64,000 bases of DNA, taken from NCBI RefSeq assembly GCF_016767715.1, contig NZ_CP050145.1, positions 682,001-746,000 of the forward strand, given 5' to 3'. A model generated the notes under the pieces. It did not search any database. It had not been told where the DNA came from and was given only the letters and a program-made list of their open reading frames with translations. Of the stretch, positions 17,027 through 25,952 are shown one piece after another. The translations under genes and the position numbers were made by a program. The DNA comes from Mycobacteroides chelonae. Lineage in GTDB: Bacteria; Actinomycetota; Actinomycetes; Mycobacteriales; Mycobacteriaceae. Within the stretch, counting starts at the first letter, position 1; the number at the start of each line of letters is the position of its first letter.

Positions 17027-18529
17027 GTGACCCCCACCATCTCAACGCTGCCGCTGGGGCGGTCCAGGGTGGCCGGCGACGCGGTCGGCGATGACCGCCG
17101 CGCGTCGTCACCCAGACTGCGGGGGTGGCTGACCCTGCCTTTCCGGCCGGGTGCGCCCCCTTCGGCGACTCTGGGAATCCTGGTGGCCGCAGGCTTTCTC
17201 GTCTGCGAAACCGTTGCCGCGCTGCTGCTGCGGCAGATCGCGCCCACCGAACGCATGGGCACTATCTACCTTCTGGGCATCCTGGTCGTGTCGGCGATCT
17301 GGGGCCTGCGGCTCGCGGTGCTCACCTCCATCGCCAGTGCCATCACGTTCGACTATGTCCGGGATTGGCCGAACGGTCACGTGCTGTCGGTTGAGCTGCA
17401 AAACGGCGTGGTCCACGTGATTTTCCTGGTTGCCGCGCTGGTCGCCAATGGGTTGGCAAGCCTGGCCCGTGCACGCACCAACGAGGTCGAAGCGCGCCGC
17501 CAGGAGGCGGCCGCTATCGCCGAGCAACAGGCCGGGTTGCGCCGAATAGCGACCCTGGTCGCGCGTGAGGTACCGCCGGCGGAGGTCTTCGCGGCGTTGG
17601 TCGACGAGATGGTTCATTGTCTGCACGCCGACACCGCGGTTCTGTTGCGTTACGAGGCGGGCAACAACGTCACCGTCGTTGCGGCATCCGGCGAGGTAGG
17701 GATCGGCCACGTCCCGGGAACCCAGCTCACGCTGGATGACGATGTGCCTCCCGAAGAAGCGCTGGGATTCGGTGCCAGCTTGTCTACCCCGATCCGTGTC
17801 GGCGGGAACACCTGGGGGGCCGCGGTCTTACGGGGGGACGGCCTTGAGGTTGCGCCCGTCAATGACTTCGCCGATCTGGCGGCCACCGCCATCGCGAACG
17901 CTCACACCCGCGAAGAGCTCACGGCCTCTCGCGCGCGGATCGTGACAGCAGCCGATGAGGCACGTCGTCGCCTGGAGCGCGATTTGCACGACGGTGTCCA
18001 GCAGCGCCTGGCCTCGCTGCGACTGCGGCTCGGCATGATGACAGCGGAGCTGCCCGTCGGTGTTCCGGACCTGGCCAGCCAACTGGCCGAGTTGAATGCC
18101 GGGTTGGTCGGCGTCGCCGAAGATCTTCAGGAATTCTCGCGGGGTGTTCACCCGGCGATCCTGTCCAGCGGCTTGCGGCCCGCATTGTGCACGCTGGCCC
18201 GGCGTTCGGCTGTTCCGGTCACCATCGAGGTGAATGTGGACGGTGCCGTGGGCGAGTCGGTGGAGATGGCTGCCTACTACGTGCTGGCGGAGGCACTTGC
18301 CAACGCCGCCAAACACTCCGCGGCCAGTGGGGTGCGGGTTTCGGTGCGATGCGAGGGGCCCAACCTCCGTATGGTCATTCGCGATGACGGGGTGGGTGGG
18401 GCCAATCCCCGTAAAGGTTCGGGACTCGTTGGGCTGACGGACAGGGTCGAAGCACTCGGTGGGCAGTTGAGCGTGTCCAGCCCTGTCGGGCGCGGCACTT
18501 CCCTGGATATTTCGATTCCGATCCGCTGA
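17027..18529 (+). CDS. Membrane sensor histidine kinase, HisKA_3 type
   Basis: 500 aa. Three to four membrane segments (residues ~45-140, DUF4118-like) are followed by a GAF domain (~175-300), a dimerisation/phospho-acceptor helix with His in ERDLHDGVQQRLASLRL, and a HATPase_c domain (N box EALANAAKHS, G1 box DDGVGG, G2 box KGSGLVGLTDRVEALGG). This is the NarX/DevS-like class that pairs with NarL regulators. The GTG at 17027 follows GGAGGTAAGG. Its partner is the divergent regulator 87 bp away. The GAF domain could sense a small ligand; no heme or Fe-S residues are obvious. Confidence 0.9.
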   Translation: MTPTISTLPLGRSRVAGDAVGDDRRASSPRLRGWLTLPFRPGAPPSATLGILVAAGFLVCETVAALLLRQIAPTERMGTIYLLGILVVSAIWGLRLAVLTSIASAITFDYVRDWPNGHVLSVELQNGVVHVIFLVAALVANGLASLARARTNEVEARRQEAAAIAEQQAGLRRIATLVAREVPPAEVFAALVDEMVHCLHADTAVLLRYEAGNNVTVVAASGEVGIGHVPGTQLTLDDDVPPEEALGFGASLSTPIRVGGNTWGAAVLRGDGLEVAPVNDFADLAATAIANAHTREELTASRARIVTAADEARRRLERDLHDGVQQRLASLRLRLGMMTAELPVGVPDLASQLAELNAGLVGVAEDLQEFSRGVHPAILSSGLRPALCTLARRSAVPVTIEVNVDGAVGESVEMAAYYVLAEALANAAKHSAASGVRVSVRCEGPNLRMVIRDDGVGGANPRKGSGLVGLTDRVEALGGQLSVSSPVGRGTSLDISIPIR

Positions 18530-18851
18530 TTGGGTTGCCGCAGCGAGTGCGTGTGGGGGGTAACCCCACCTGCCCAATAGTGGCAAACCGCAACAAATTT
18601 CGCGTTTAGTCTCCGTTAACCGAGATTCGAGACGGCGTTAACGGCTCTCTAGCTAGATGAGATCCGTTCAATGGGAGAGCGTTTATCGGGCAATGGGCGC
18701 AGCATTTTAATTTCTGGATCTCTTTGCGAATCCTTCCTGGTGGGCAAATTGTGCCCGAAGCATGAACCGGAATAGCGGCTGAATTATGCCTGCCTGAATG
18801 GGTGCTTCTCATTGACGTGTTGCAGATGTCGAAACCATTGGAAAGGTTCAC
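18530..18851 (+). promoter_or_regulatory. 322-bp AT-rich upstream region of the porin gene, with an inverted repeat
   Basis: This gap has no credible gene. It is clearly richer in A and T than its neighbours, as expected for a strong or heavily regulated promoter. CCGTTAAC (18613-18620) and GTTAACGG (18637-18644) form a perfect 8-bp inverted repeat with a 16-bp spacer, a plausible dimeric regulator site; the two-component regulator next door is a candidate. The remaining ~200 bp up to the ATG would be a long 5' leader or contain a second promoter. Confidence 0.5.
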
Positions 18852-19508
18852 ATGGCGGGAATGCTGGATCGATTTACACGCGCTGCATGTGTTGTGGCAG
18901 TGCTCTGCTCCATGGCGGCAATGGAAGCGCCCGCGGCATTAGCGGAACCGGTGACCATGCTGCCGGAGGACCTGGATCAGGTGACGCCGGATGGCTGGCA
19001 TATTCATTTGAACAGTTACAACGAGGTCGTCAACTCGATCCCAAACCTCGCCAATGCCACGAACTCCCGTGAGGCCTTCGTCAACCTCTACTCTTCGGCG
19101 ACCGTCAGCGGCGGGCAGGGCTCGATTCTCGACAGCCTCTTCATCATGGGATACCAGTTGGGCTGTCAGTCCGACGTGTCCAGCGGGCTGCAGCTGGGTG
19201 GTGCCGTGTCTGGGGGTGTGAGCGGCACGGGCTCGCTAGGCTCGAGCAACTCCATCGGCGGATCGGCAGGAGCCGGTGCCACGGGATACGTGCAGACAGA
19301 TCTGGAACCCGGCGTCATCGTTGATCTGCCGATGTCGAACATGGCGCTCAATCCCGCGGGCCGGGCAACATTGGATGTGACGAACCTGCATGTCAAGGTG
19401 GACGCCTGCGGTGGGGACGTCACCATCCGGTCCTACGGCTACCTGCGGATCTCGACCACCAATGCCCATTCCTCGTACGCCATCTATGGCGAACCCATCA
19501 AGATCTAG
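18852..19508 (+). CDS. MspA-family outer-membrane porin
   Basis: 218 aa with a signal peptide (cleavage after ALAEP, residue ~31). The family signature is recognisable: LGYQLGC-like strand, a Gly/Ser-rich loop, LEPGVIVDLP and the C-terminal TTNAHSSYAIYGEP, which parallels the YGEP end of MspA. MspA porins form octameric channels in the mycobacterial outer membrane for small hydrophilic solutes. It has a longer Gly/Ser loop (residues ~115-142) than classical MspA and paired cysteines (GCQSD and DACGG), so it is a divergent paralogue. Confidence 0.82.
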   Translation: MAGMLDRFTRAACVVAVLCSMAAMEAPAALAEPVTMLPEDLDQVTPDGWHIHLNSYNEVVNSIPNLANATNSREAFVNLYSSATVSGGQGSILDSLFIMGYQLGCQSDVSSGLQLGGAVSGGVSGTGSLGSSNSIGGSAGAGATGYVQTDLEPGVIVDLPMSNMALNPAGRATLDVTNLHVKVDACGGDVTIRSYGYLRISTTNAHSSYAIYGEPIKI

Positions 19509-19526
19509 ACGAGGACGGTCACCCGA

Positions 19527-20105
19527 ATGGCATCACGCATCGGCAAGAGCACGGGAGTGCTCGTCGCTCTCCTCGGCGCGGGTCTTGTCCTCGCACCGAC
19601 CGCACTCGCCGCCCCGTCGCCACCTGTCCCTCCGGGGCCGCCGCCGGGGTACGACGGGCTCCCGTACCACAACATGCCGGGCCGGATCGGCCACCAGCCC
19701 GGCGCTTACACCTACATCCTCGGCTTCTGGATGCGGCCGCGCCGCGTCCTGGACGCGGCCGGCACCAGCGCCATGAGCAATACCGATTCGGCGTCGGCCG
19801 AGTACGGAATGCCCGGCTCGGAACTCGGTGTCGAACCGCTGCGCAACTCGACGCTGGGAGTCGCGCCGGGTGTGCGGCCGGAATCGCCGATGGACTCGAT
19901 CGGTGCGCCCGATCCCTCCGCCGGTGTGGTGCCGGGTGCCAGCCCGCCCGGTGGCGTCCCAGGTGGCCTGGAAGATCCCGTCCCGGGCACCCATCAACCA
20001 CTACCGGCTGCCGACAGCGAGTCCGTCCAGCCGAAGGACAACGGAACCATCGCGCCTGGCTCACTCAACAGTGGACCGGACCTCGGCTCTGCCGCATCGC
20101 ACTGA
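19527..20105 (+). CDS. Exported proline-rich protein, tandem paralogue 1
   Basis: 192 aa, signal peptide to about residue 28 (ALAAPSPP). Mature protein is Pro/Gly-rich with the segment RVLDAAGTSAMSNTD followed by YGMPGSELGVEPL, which recurs in the next gene. No catalytic motif. It begins 18 bp after the porin stop, so the porin and both paralogues probably form an operon and act together at the cell envelope. Confidence 0.72.
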   Translation: MASRIGKSTGVLVALLGAGLVLAPTALAAPSPPVPPGPPPGYDGLPYHNMPGRIGHQPGAYTYILGFWMRPRRVLDAAGTSAMSNTDSASAEYGMPGSELGVEPLRNSTLGVAPGVRPESPMDSIGAPDPSAGVVPGASPPGGVPGGLEDPVPGTHQPLPAADSESVQPKDNGTIAPGSLNSGPDLGSAASH

Positions 20106-20145
20106 ATTGTCCTGCACCGCAATCCAACACGAGGGATCTGAGAGT

Positions 20146-20715
20146 ATGAGAGCTCGAATTCGTCAGGCCGGTGTCATCGCGGTGTTCGTGGGCGCCGGCG
20201 TACTGGGCGCGCCCATCGCCGCAGCCGACCCGTCCGTTCCGGGGGACCCCACCGGGCAGATCTACACGCCGCCCGGATACATCGGCTATTACCCCGGTGT
20301 CTATGGGTTGCAGTCCATTTGGTCGTTGACTCCGCCACCCCGAGTCCGCGACGCCGGCGGCACCAGGGCGATGACCAACGCCGACCCCATGTCATCCCAT
20401 GTGGGTATGCCGGGCGATCGGCTGGGTGTGCAACTGAAGCATGTGACGGTCAAGCCCCATGAAGCCGGTCCGCTCGGGCAGGTGTTTGGCGCCCGTCCGT
20501 CGTCGCCCATGCAGCGGACCGACGCACCGGAGGCCGCCGGAGGTACCGCGCCGGGGGCGACGGCCGCCACCGGCCGGCAGAACATCCCTACCGGGCAGCC
20601 CCTCGGTCTGGAGAATCCGGCCCCCACGGGGACCGTGCCGGATGCGCCGATACCCGGCTTGGAGGCTCGGCAACCGGCCCGGAGCGCGGTCGCCGCGCCG
20701 GACACCGCGAACTGA
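20146..20715 (+). CDS. Exported proline-rich protein, tandem paralogue 2
   Basis: 189 aa from the ATG at 20146, preceded by GAGGGATCTGAGA. Signal peptide cleaved near AAADPS (residue ~26). It shares with the upstream gene the block RVRDAGGTRAMTNAD then GMPGDRLGVQL, the PGVY/PGAY repeat-like start and a disordered Pro/Ala tail, so the pair arose by duplication. Function unknown; the genetic link to the MspA-like porin suggests an envelope role. A longer frame upstream overlaps paralogue 1 and is rejected. Confidence 0.72.
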   Translation: MRARIRQAGVIAVFVGAGVLGAPIAAADPSVPGDPTGQIYTPPGYIGYYPGVYGLQSIWSLTPPPRVRDAGGTRAMTNADPMSSHVGMPGDRLGVQLKHVTVKPHEAGPLGQVFGARPSSPMQRTDAPEAAGGTAPGATAATGRQNIPTGQPLGLENPAPTGTVPDAPIPGLEARQPARSAVAAPDTAN

Positions 20716-20745
20716 ATCCGTCGGGCGGTCAGCTGCTGACACGAA

Positions 20746-20793
20746 AAGGCACCCAGGTACGTGATCCGGGCTGAATACGTACCTGGGTGCCTT
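20746..20793. terminator. Bidirectional terminator between porin operon and sulfur operon
   Basis: A perfect 17-bp inverted repeat (AAGGCACCCAGGTACGT at 20746-20762 and its complement at 20777-20793) with a 14-nt loop lies exactly between the convergent genes ending at 20715 and 20818. The arm ends are A-rich/T-rich on both strands, so it can stop transcription from either side. Confidence 0.8.
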
Positions 20794-20817
20794 ATCGAGA
20801 TAGAGCGAAAAGGGCGC

Positions 20818-21123
20818 TCAGCTTTCGATCTTGATGTCGACCTCGTGGATCCCGGCGCCGGTGGGGCTCACCGTCGCGGTGCCGTTCCCGGCCGAGGACA
20901 ACGCCCGCAGCGTCCAGTCGCCCGGTGCGGCGAAGAACCGGAAGTCGCCGGTCGCCGACGCCACCACCTCGGCGGTGAACTCATCGGAGGAATCCAGCAG
21001 GCGCACAAAAGCACCGCCCACCGTCTGGCCGTTGCCATCGACCACGCGGCCGGTGATCACGGTTTCCTTCTCCACGTCGACGCCCGCCGGAATGGCCAGG
21101 CCCTGCTTCGGTGCACTGCACAT
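20818..21123 (-). CDS. sseC: SseC-like DUF1416 protein
   Basis: 101 aa. Starts MCSAPKQGLAIPAGVDVEKE and forms one Ig/CNA-B-like beta domain (VVDGNGQTVGGAFVRLLDSS). It matches the mycobacterial SseC proteins encoded next to the thiosulfate sulfurtransferase CysA2, thought to assist sulfur transfer, with no proven activity. The N-terminal Cys is conserved in the family. The ATG at 21123 lies 2 bp after the cysA2 stop, showing cotranscription. Confidence 0.88.
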   Translation of the reverse strand: MCSAPKQGLAIPAGVDVEKETVITGRVVDGNGQTVGGAFVRLLDSSDEFTAEVVASATGDFRFFAAPGDWTLRALSSAGNGTATVSPTGAGIHEVDIKIES

Positions 21124-21125
21124 AA

Positions 21126-21959
21126 CTAGCTTCCCAACTCGATCGGGGCTCCCACCAGAGAGCCGTATTCGGTCCAACTGCCGTCGTAGTTCGTCACGTT
21201 CTGGTGTCCCAGGAGTTCCTGCAACACGAACCAGGTGTGCGAGGAACGCTCACCGATACGGCAGTACGCGATGGTTTCCTTTTCACCGTCCAGCCCCGCG
21301 TCGGCGTAGAGCTTGGCCAGCTCTTCATCCGACTTGAAGGTGCCGTCTTCGTTGGCTGCCTTGCTCCACGGGACGTTGATGGCGCCGGGGACGTGCCCGG
21401 GGCGCTGGCTCTGCTCCTGCGGGAGGTGCGCGGGAGCCAGGATCTTGCCGGAGAACTCGTCGGGCGAACGCACGTCGACCAGGTTCTTGGCACCGATGGC
21501 GGCGATCACCTCGTCGCGGAAAGCGCGGATGGAGTTATCCGGGGCGGCGGCCTGGTAGGACGTCGCGGGCCGGGACACGGTGTCGGTGGACAGCGCGCGG
21601 CCATCCAGCTCCCACTTCTTGCGGCCGCCGTCGAGCAGCTTCACGTCCTGGTGCCCGTACAGCTTGAAGTACCAGTAGGCGTACGCGGCGAACCAGTTGT
21701 TGTTGCCGCCGTAGAGGACCACGGTGTCGTCATTGCTGATGCCCTTGTCGGACAGCAGCTTCGAGAACTGCTGCTGGTCGACGAAGTCACGCTTGACCGC
21801 GTCCTGCAGATCGGTCTTCCAGTCCAGCCTGACGGCGCCCTCGATGTGGCCGACGTCGTACGCGCTGGTGTCCTCGTCCACCTCCACGAACACCGTGTTA
21901 GGGGCGGAAAGGTTGTCTTGCGCCCATTGGGCGGAGACCAGTACGTCAGAGCGTGCCAT
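21126..21959 (-). CDS. cysA2: Thiosulfate sulfurtransferase (rhodanese) CysA2-type
   Basis: 277 aa, the exact length of mycobacterial CysA2. Two rhodanese domains: the N-terminal one is catalytically silent, and the C-terminal one carries the persulfide Cys in AYCRIGERSSHTW. The enzyme moves sulfane sulfur from thiosulfate to thiol acceptors or cyanide. VDVRSPDEFSG is the family CH2A-like motif. The ATG at 21959 follows AAAGGAAG. It sits in the order thioredoxin - poly-Cys leader - DUF4395 - cysA2 - sseC, and expression is expected to follow cysteine supply. Confidence 0.94.
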   Translation of the reverse strand: MARSDVLVSAQWAQDNLSAPNTVFVEVDEDTSAYDVGHIEGAVRLDWKTDLQDAVKRDFVDQQQFSKLLSDKGISNDDTVVLYGGNNNWFAAYAYWYFKLYGHQDVKLLDGGRKKWELDGRALSTDTVSRPATSYQAAAPDNSIRAFRDEVIAAIGAKNLVDVRSPDEFSGKILAPAHLPQEQSQRPGHVPGAINVPWSKAANEDGTFKSDEELAKLYADAGLDGEKETIAYCRIGERSSHTWFVLQELLGHQNVTNYDGSWTEYGSLVGAPIELGS

Positions 21960-22014
21960 AAAGGGCTTCCTTTCAGGGTAATTAGTTGGTTTTGTCGGGT
22001 TACTGAGCCGACGG

Positions 22015-22473
22015 TTATGTGCGGCGAAAACGGGTGACGAGAGGGTACAGCTGGCAGCCCAGGCAGATGCCGAAGGCGGCGTTCAAGAAGGCAGCGCCCA
22101 GCGCGAACGCCGTCGCGATCAAGCCGAGCAATGTGACGCCGGTGGCGAAACCGATGGTTCCGACCGCGGCGAAGGTGAAGCCCAGCAGTTGGGCGAACTG
22201 CAGCGGCGGGATGGGCTCGCGCTCGGTCACCGGGCTCAGCCTGGGCTGAATCAGCGTCCGGAAGATAGTCCCGTAGGGGCCGCGATGCGGCCCGAGTAGT
22301 GCGCCGATCGCGAAGACCACCGTCTGGAGCCCCAGGATCACCGCTGCCGCCGTCGGCGACACGGCGGACACCGCCAGGGTGACGATGAGAACGGTGGTGG
22401 TGACCCAGGCGGAGAAACGAGGGCCGCGGACATCAACCTGACTGATTGCAGGCGTTGAGTTGGCAGTGGTCAT
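22015..22473 (-). CDS. DUF4395 membrane protein of the sulfur operon
   Basis: 152 aa, four predicted membrane helices (about residues 22-45, 45-65, 90-112 and 112-135). The N-terminal ISQVDVRGPRFSAWVTTTVL and a C-terminal FGICLGCQLY, with two cysteines, are typical of DUF4395 proteins that accompany rhodanese and thioredoxin genes. A transporter or membrane thiol-relay role is plausible but unproven. The ATG follows TTAGGAGCAC. It is the first gene after the poly-Cys leader, so it is the direct attenuation target. Confidence 0.85.
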   Translation of the reverse strand: MTTANSTPAISQVDVRGPRFSAWVTTTVLIVTLAVSAVSPTAAAVILGLQTVVFAIGALLGPHRGPYGTIFRTLIQPRLSPVTEREPIPPLQFAQLLGFTFAAVGTIGFATGVTLLGLIATAFALGAAFLNAAFGICLGCQLYPLVTRFRRT

Positions 22474-22542
22474 GGTTTGTTGTGCTCCTAAGGGTGGCGG
22501 ATATGGCTACACCTGTTACGGCACACTCGAAGGTGGCCGCGA

Positions 22543-22629
22543 TTAGCAGCAACAACAGCAGCAGCCCGCGACGCGGCACAGATCGACTGCGCGTCGTTTG
22601 GTGAGCATCGGCTCAAGGCGGGCTTGCAC
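22543..22629 (-). CDS. Leaderless poly-cysteine leader peptide (cysteine attenuator)
   Basis: 28 codons from the GTG at 22629 (an internal ATG is at 22608). It ends in six consecutive Cys codons (TGC TGC TGT TGT TGC TGC) directly before TAA; another Cys is 11 residues into the shorter form (MLTKRRAVDLCRVAG then Cys6). Poly-Cys leaderless short ORFs upstream of the cysA2 operon are known mycobacterial cysteine-responsive attenuators: ribosome stalling under Cys shortage raises downstream expression. No ribosome site is present, and the -10 box ends 7 nt before the GTG. Confidence 0.88.
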   Translation of the reverse strand: MQARLEPMLTKRRAVDLCRVAGCCCCCC

Positions 22630-22636
22630 GGCGACG

Positions 22637-22642
22637 AGTTTA
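22637..22642 (-). promoter_or_regulatory. -10 element of the poly-Cys leader, overlapping the thioredoxin stop codon
   Basis: TAAACT on the minus strand, separated by 7 nt (CGTCGCC) from the GTG of the leader peptide. This spacing places transcription start on the start codon itself, as in leaderless mycobacterial genes. The first three bases are also the TAA stop of the thioredoxin gene, so the operon has an internal promoter. Confidence 0.7.
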
Positions 22643-23107
22643 CCCCGGCTGCGTCAGGCCTTGCAGGGCAGTGCGCAGGTCCGCGGCCTTCGGCACTCCC
22701 GAGACTCGATATGCCTGCCGTCCGGTGGCATCGAAGATGAAGGTGGTCGGCAGTGACAAGACCGACAGGGTCCGAGCCGCGTCGGGGTTTGCGTCGATAT
22801 CGACCTCTATATGCGCCACCTCGGGCTGCTCGGCCGAGACCTGGTCCACGACGCGACGGACCGCCGCGCACGGGCCACACCACACCGCGCTGAAGTGCAC
22901 GATTGTCGGTCCGGTGGCCGATAGTGCGATACCTGGCGGGGCCTGCGCCTCGTCCGCGCCACCGGGGCCGGCACGCAGCTTGCCGGACTTGCTCTTGATG
23001 GCGACCGCGATGAGGCTCGACGCCAGCAGCGCGACCGCGATCGCAATGACCGCGGTCACCAATGGCGATGAGCCGCTCGCCGGAAGAGCGGACAAATCTG
23101 GCGTCAT
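22640..23107 (-). CDS. Membrane-anchored thioredoxin-like protein
   Basis: 155 aa. One N-terminal membrane helix (residues ~16-40, VTAVIAIAVALLASSLIAVAI) precedes a thioredoxin fold with the redox motif WCGPC (VWCGPCAAVRR) and the conserved cis-Pro segment LSLPTTFIF. It corresponds to the ThiX position in the M. tuberculosis sulfur operon (Rv0816c). It probably keeps a sulfur-transfer partner reduced. The ATG at 23107 overlaps the stop of the LmeA-like gene (ATGA), so both are cotranscribed, while the genes below are partly under the leader-peptide promoter. Confidence 0.88.
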   Translation of the reverse strand: MTPDLSALPASGSSPLVTAVIAIAVALLASSLIAVAIKSKSGKLRAGPGGADEAQAPPGIALSATGPTIVHFSAVWCGPCAAVRRVVDQVSAEQPEVAHIEVDIDANPDAARTLSVLSLPTTFIFDATGRQAYRVSGVPKAADLRTALQGLTQPG

Positions 23108-23976
23108 GACTGCTTGAACGCGTCCAGGGAGATGGTTACTCCCTTGGCGATACCTTCGATGATCACATCTGATCCACGTGCGCCGACCGTTGTTGGTTCG
23201 ATAGCAAAGGGGAGCTTCTGCCGGGGGACAACCTTGGTGAACGCGGCGAACACACCCGCCTGCTGTTCCTCGGGCACGTCGCGGTCGGCCGTTCCCGGGC
23301 CTGTGACCACGGATGTGGCGACGAACTGAAGGTCTGTCTTGTCGCGTCCCCCGACGGAGACGTCTACGGACACGGTCACCTTATGTTGGAAATCACCCGT
23401 CTTCGGAGTGCCGGTGAACAGCAGACCGGTTCCGGTGGAGATGCCCGATTCGGTGGTGCCGCCGGTGGCGTCGTTCTGTTCTTTCGGAGGTGGTTCGACG
23501 GCGAGGTCGTTGATCCCCATGAATCGACCCAGGTGATTGGAGTCGATGATGATCCGGCTCTCCACCCGATCCACCCGCAGCGGGGAGTCCGGGCGGATCA
23601 ACCAGGACGCCTGGGAGATATCGATGCCGTGCAGCGTGCCTTCCAGCGTTGCCTTCCCCGTTTCGGCGTGGTCCACGCCATGCGCCTTGATCTCTACTTC
23701 CTTGTACCGGTGCGCCAGAGCCTGGGGGATGAACGGGAACACCAAGATGGCGACGGACGGATCGGAGCTCAGGTTCGCCTCGGCGCGCAGGGTCCGGGAC
23801 AGCCGGTATTCGGCGTAAATCGCAAACCCGAAATCGGTGCCGGTGGCCACGATTGCCAGTGCACATACCGCCGCGATAGTGGCGATCAGGGGTTTGCGCA
23901 TCTGCACATTCTGGCGTACTCCCGCGCGTTCGCGGTTCTCGGCCACGGACTGCTGGTGTTCATGCAGGCGGCTCAT
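23104..23976 (-). CDS. lmeA: LmeA-like phospholipid-binding exported protein (DUF2993)
   Basis: 290 aa. One N-terminal membrane/signal segment (residues ~30-52) is followed by a DUF2993 beta-rich domain ([24 protein letters not shown] and a C-terminal GVTISLDAF). Its position next to the thioredoxin and opposite the GlnR-family gene equals Rv0817c. The M. smegmatis homologue LmeA binds phospholipid and supports lipomannan mannan elongation. A start at the internal Met 23901 ([12 protein letters not shown]) is equally possible and would give 265 aa. Confidence 0.8.
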   Translation of the reverse strand: MSRLHEHQQSVAENRERAGVRQNVQMRKPLIATIAAVCALAIVATGTDFGFAIYAEYRLSRTLRAEANLSSDPSVAILVFPFIPQALAHRYKEVEIKAHGVDHAETGKATLEGTLHGIDISQASWLIRPDSPLRVDRVESRIIIDSNHLGRFMGINDLAVEPPPKEQNDATGGTTESGISTGTGLLFTGTPKTGDFQHKVTVSVDVSVGGRDKTDLQFVATSVVTGPGTADRDVPEEQQAGVFAAFTKVVPRQKLPFAIEPTTVGARGSDVIIEGIAKGVTISLDAFKQS

Positions 23977-24051
23977 CCACGCTTACAAGCAGGTGGCGCG
24001 GTACATTATGGAACACCTGGAGACCGAAGCACCCGGGTGTTGGAGGGCTCG

Positions 24052-24870
24052 TTGGACCTGTTGCTGCTGACCGCTGACCCAAATCCGGACGCGGTGCTGC
24101 CGTCCTTGTCGCTGCTCGCCCATACCGTGCGACCAGTGCCCAGCGAGGTGTCCTCGCTGTTAGAGGCGGGCTCCGCCGACGTGGCGATCGTCGATGCGCG
24201 CACCGATCTGGCGTCGGCGCGCGGACTGTGCCGACTGCTGGGCGCGGCCGGATCTTCGGTTCCGGTGGTCGCCGTGGTCAACGAAGGCAGCCTGGTGGCA
24301 GTCAACGTCGACTGGGGTCTGGACGACATCCTGCTGCCCGGGACGGGACCCGCCGAGATCGACGCGCGGCTGCGTCTGCTGGTGGGGCGCCGTGCTGGCG
24401 CGGTCAACGTGGAGAACGCCAGCAAGGTGGTGCTCGGCGAACTGGTCATCGATGAGGGCACGTACACCGCGCGGTTGCGTGGCCGCCCGCTCGACCTCAC
24501 CTACAAGGAGTTCGAGCTGCTCAAGTATCTGGCGCAGCATGCCGGCCGGGTATTCACCAGGGCCCAGCTGCTTCAAGAGGTGTGGGGATACGACTTCTTC
24601 GGTGGCACCCGCACCGTGGACGTCCATGTGCGACGGCTGCGCGCCAAACTGGGCGGTGAGTACGAATCGCTCATCGGCACCGTGCGCAATGTCGGTTACA
24701 AGGCGGTGCGCCCGCCGCGCGCGAAGGGTGATGCCGGCGGATCCGAGAGTGCCGGTGCCGTGGACTCTGATGACGACGCTGAACTGGACGACGACGTGCT
24801 CGATGACGTGGATGATGACGGCGCCGACGAGGACATCACCGCCGAACCAGGGGCGCGCAACGCGGGCTGA
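24052..24870 (+). CDS. GlnR/OmpR-family transcriptional regulator
   Basis: 272 aa from the TTG at 24052 ([19 protein letters not shown]), chosen by family N-terminus and GGAGGG 4 nt upstream; GTG 24037 is the alternative. An atypical receiver-like N-domain is followed by a winged-helix DNA-binding domain ([19 protein letters not shown] ... [21 protein letters not shown]), then a strongly acidic Asp/Glu tail (~residues 235-272). Position matches Rv0818, a GlnR paralogue/orthologue linked to nitrogen control. The acidic tail is unusual in length. Confidence 0.85.
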   Translation: MDLLLLTADPNPDAVLPSLSLLAHTVRPVPSEVSSLLEAGSADVAIVDARTDLASARGLCRLLGAAGSSVPVVAVVNEGSLVAVNVDWGLDDILLPGTGPAEIDARLRLLVGRRAGAVNVENASKVVLGELVIDEGTYTARLRGRPLDLTYKEFELLKYLAQHAGRVFTRAQLLQEVWGYDFFGGTRTVDVHVRRLRAKLGGEYESLIGTVRNVGYKAVRPPRAKGDAGGSESAGAVDSDDDAELDDDVLDDVDDDGADEDITAEPGARNAG

Positions 24871-24890
24871 ATCACGACTAGCGTGGCGGT

Positions 24891-25784
24891 ATGACCGAAT
24901 GGGTCCCGCTTCTTGATGATCAGCGCCAATTGCAGATACGTGAGTTGATCGTCGAGGCCACTCGCGTCGACGGCATTGCCCCGGTGGGGGAGCAGGTGCT
25001 GCGGGAACTGCGTGGAACCGGGGCCAAGCATCTGGTCGCCGAGGACGGCGACGATGTGGCGGGGTACCTGAACTTGGTGCTGCCCGATGAGGGCGCCGCC
25101 GACGAGAATGCCACGGCGATGGCCGAATTGGTGGTCGCGCCGGGGGCACGGCGCCGGGGAATCGGCTCGGCGATGATCCGGCTTGCCCTCGCGGAGGGCG
25201 GTGACGGTACCCGGATCTGGGCGCATGGCGACCTTCCGCCCGCCCGCGCACTGGCCGCGACGCTCGGACTGGTCGCGTTGCGGCGACTGCACCAGATGCG
25301 CCGACCGCTGGCAGATCTGCCTGCCATCTCCGCCGATGCGAGTGTCGTAATCCGCCATTATGCTGGGCCGCAAGATGATTCGGATATTCTGCGGGTCAAC
25401 AATGCCGCATTCGCCTGGCATCCGGAGCAGGGAGGCTGGGGTCAGGACGATCTGTCCGCCCGGTTTGCCGAACCGTGGTTCGATCCGGGTGGTTTGTTCC
25501 TCGCGCACGACGCGCAAACCGGCGATCTTCTCGGATTTCATTGGACCAAAACGCATTTGGACAAGCCCGGAGTGGGCGAGGTGTACGTCGTCGGGGTTGA
25601 CCCAGCCGCGCAGGGGCGGGGGCTAGGCCATCTGCTGACTCTGGTGGGGCTGCACCATCTGGCTGACGCCGGTCTGGGCACCGTGTTGCTGTACGTCGAG
25701 TCGGACAATGGCGCGGCCCTGCGGACGTATGAGCGGCTGGGATTTGCGGTGTTCCACACCGACGCGGCATACGGTCGGGCCTGA
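24891..25784 (+). CDS. mshD: Mycothiol synthase
   Basis: 297 aa with two GNAT acetyltransferase domains. Domain 1 has [18 protein letters not shown], domain 2 [20 protein letters not shown], both carrying the acetyl-CoA pyrophosphate loop. MshD acetylates the Cys-GlcN-inositol intermediate in the last step of mycothiol formation. Only the C-terminal domain is catalytic in characterised enzymes. The gene lies 20 bp after the regulator gene, in the conserved Rv0818-Rv0819 order. Confidence 0.95.
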   Translation: MTEWVPLLDDQRQLQIRELIVEATRVDGIAPVGEQVLRELRGTGAKHLVAEDGDDVAGYLNLVLPDEGAADENATAMAELVVAPGARRRGIGSAMIRLALAEGGDGTRIWAHGDLPPARALAATLGLVALRRLHQMRRPLADLPAISADASVVIRHYAGPQDDSDILRVNNAAFAWHPEQGGWGQDDLSARFAEPWFDPGGLFLAHDAQTGDLLGFHWTKTHLDKPGVGEVYVVGVDPAAQGRGLGHLLTLVGLHHLADAGLGTVLLYVESDNGAALRTYERLGFAVFHTDAAYGRA

Positions 25785-25828
25785 CAAGGCGTTTACCTGC
25801 GATAACGACCGGACTGTCAAGTCTGTGA

Positions 25829-25850
25829 GTTCACTTTCCGTTCACCTGCG
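25829..25850 (+). promoter_or_regulatory. PHO-type direct repeat upstream of pstS
   Basis: Two 11-bp units, GTTCACTTTCC and GTTCACCTGCG, sit head to tail 102 bp before the pstS start. GTTCAC units with 11-bp spacing are the recognition pattern of actinobacterial PhoP/RegX3-type response regulators. Phosphate-starvation control of the pst operon through SenX3-RegX3 is expected from this site. Confidence 0.7.
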
Positions 25851-25952
25851 GTCGGGTGCCCGTCCATCGTCTGCCTTTAGTTTCCGGGGTGCGCGTAGAA
25901 GATCCACCCCCATCACCCGTCTTCCCATCACTCATGCGAGAAAGCGAGAGCC

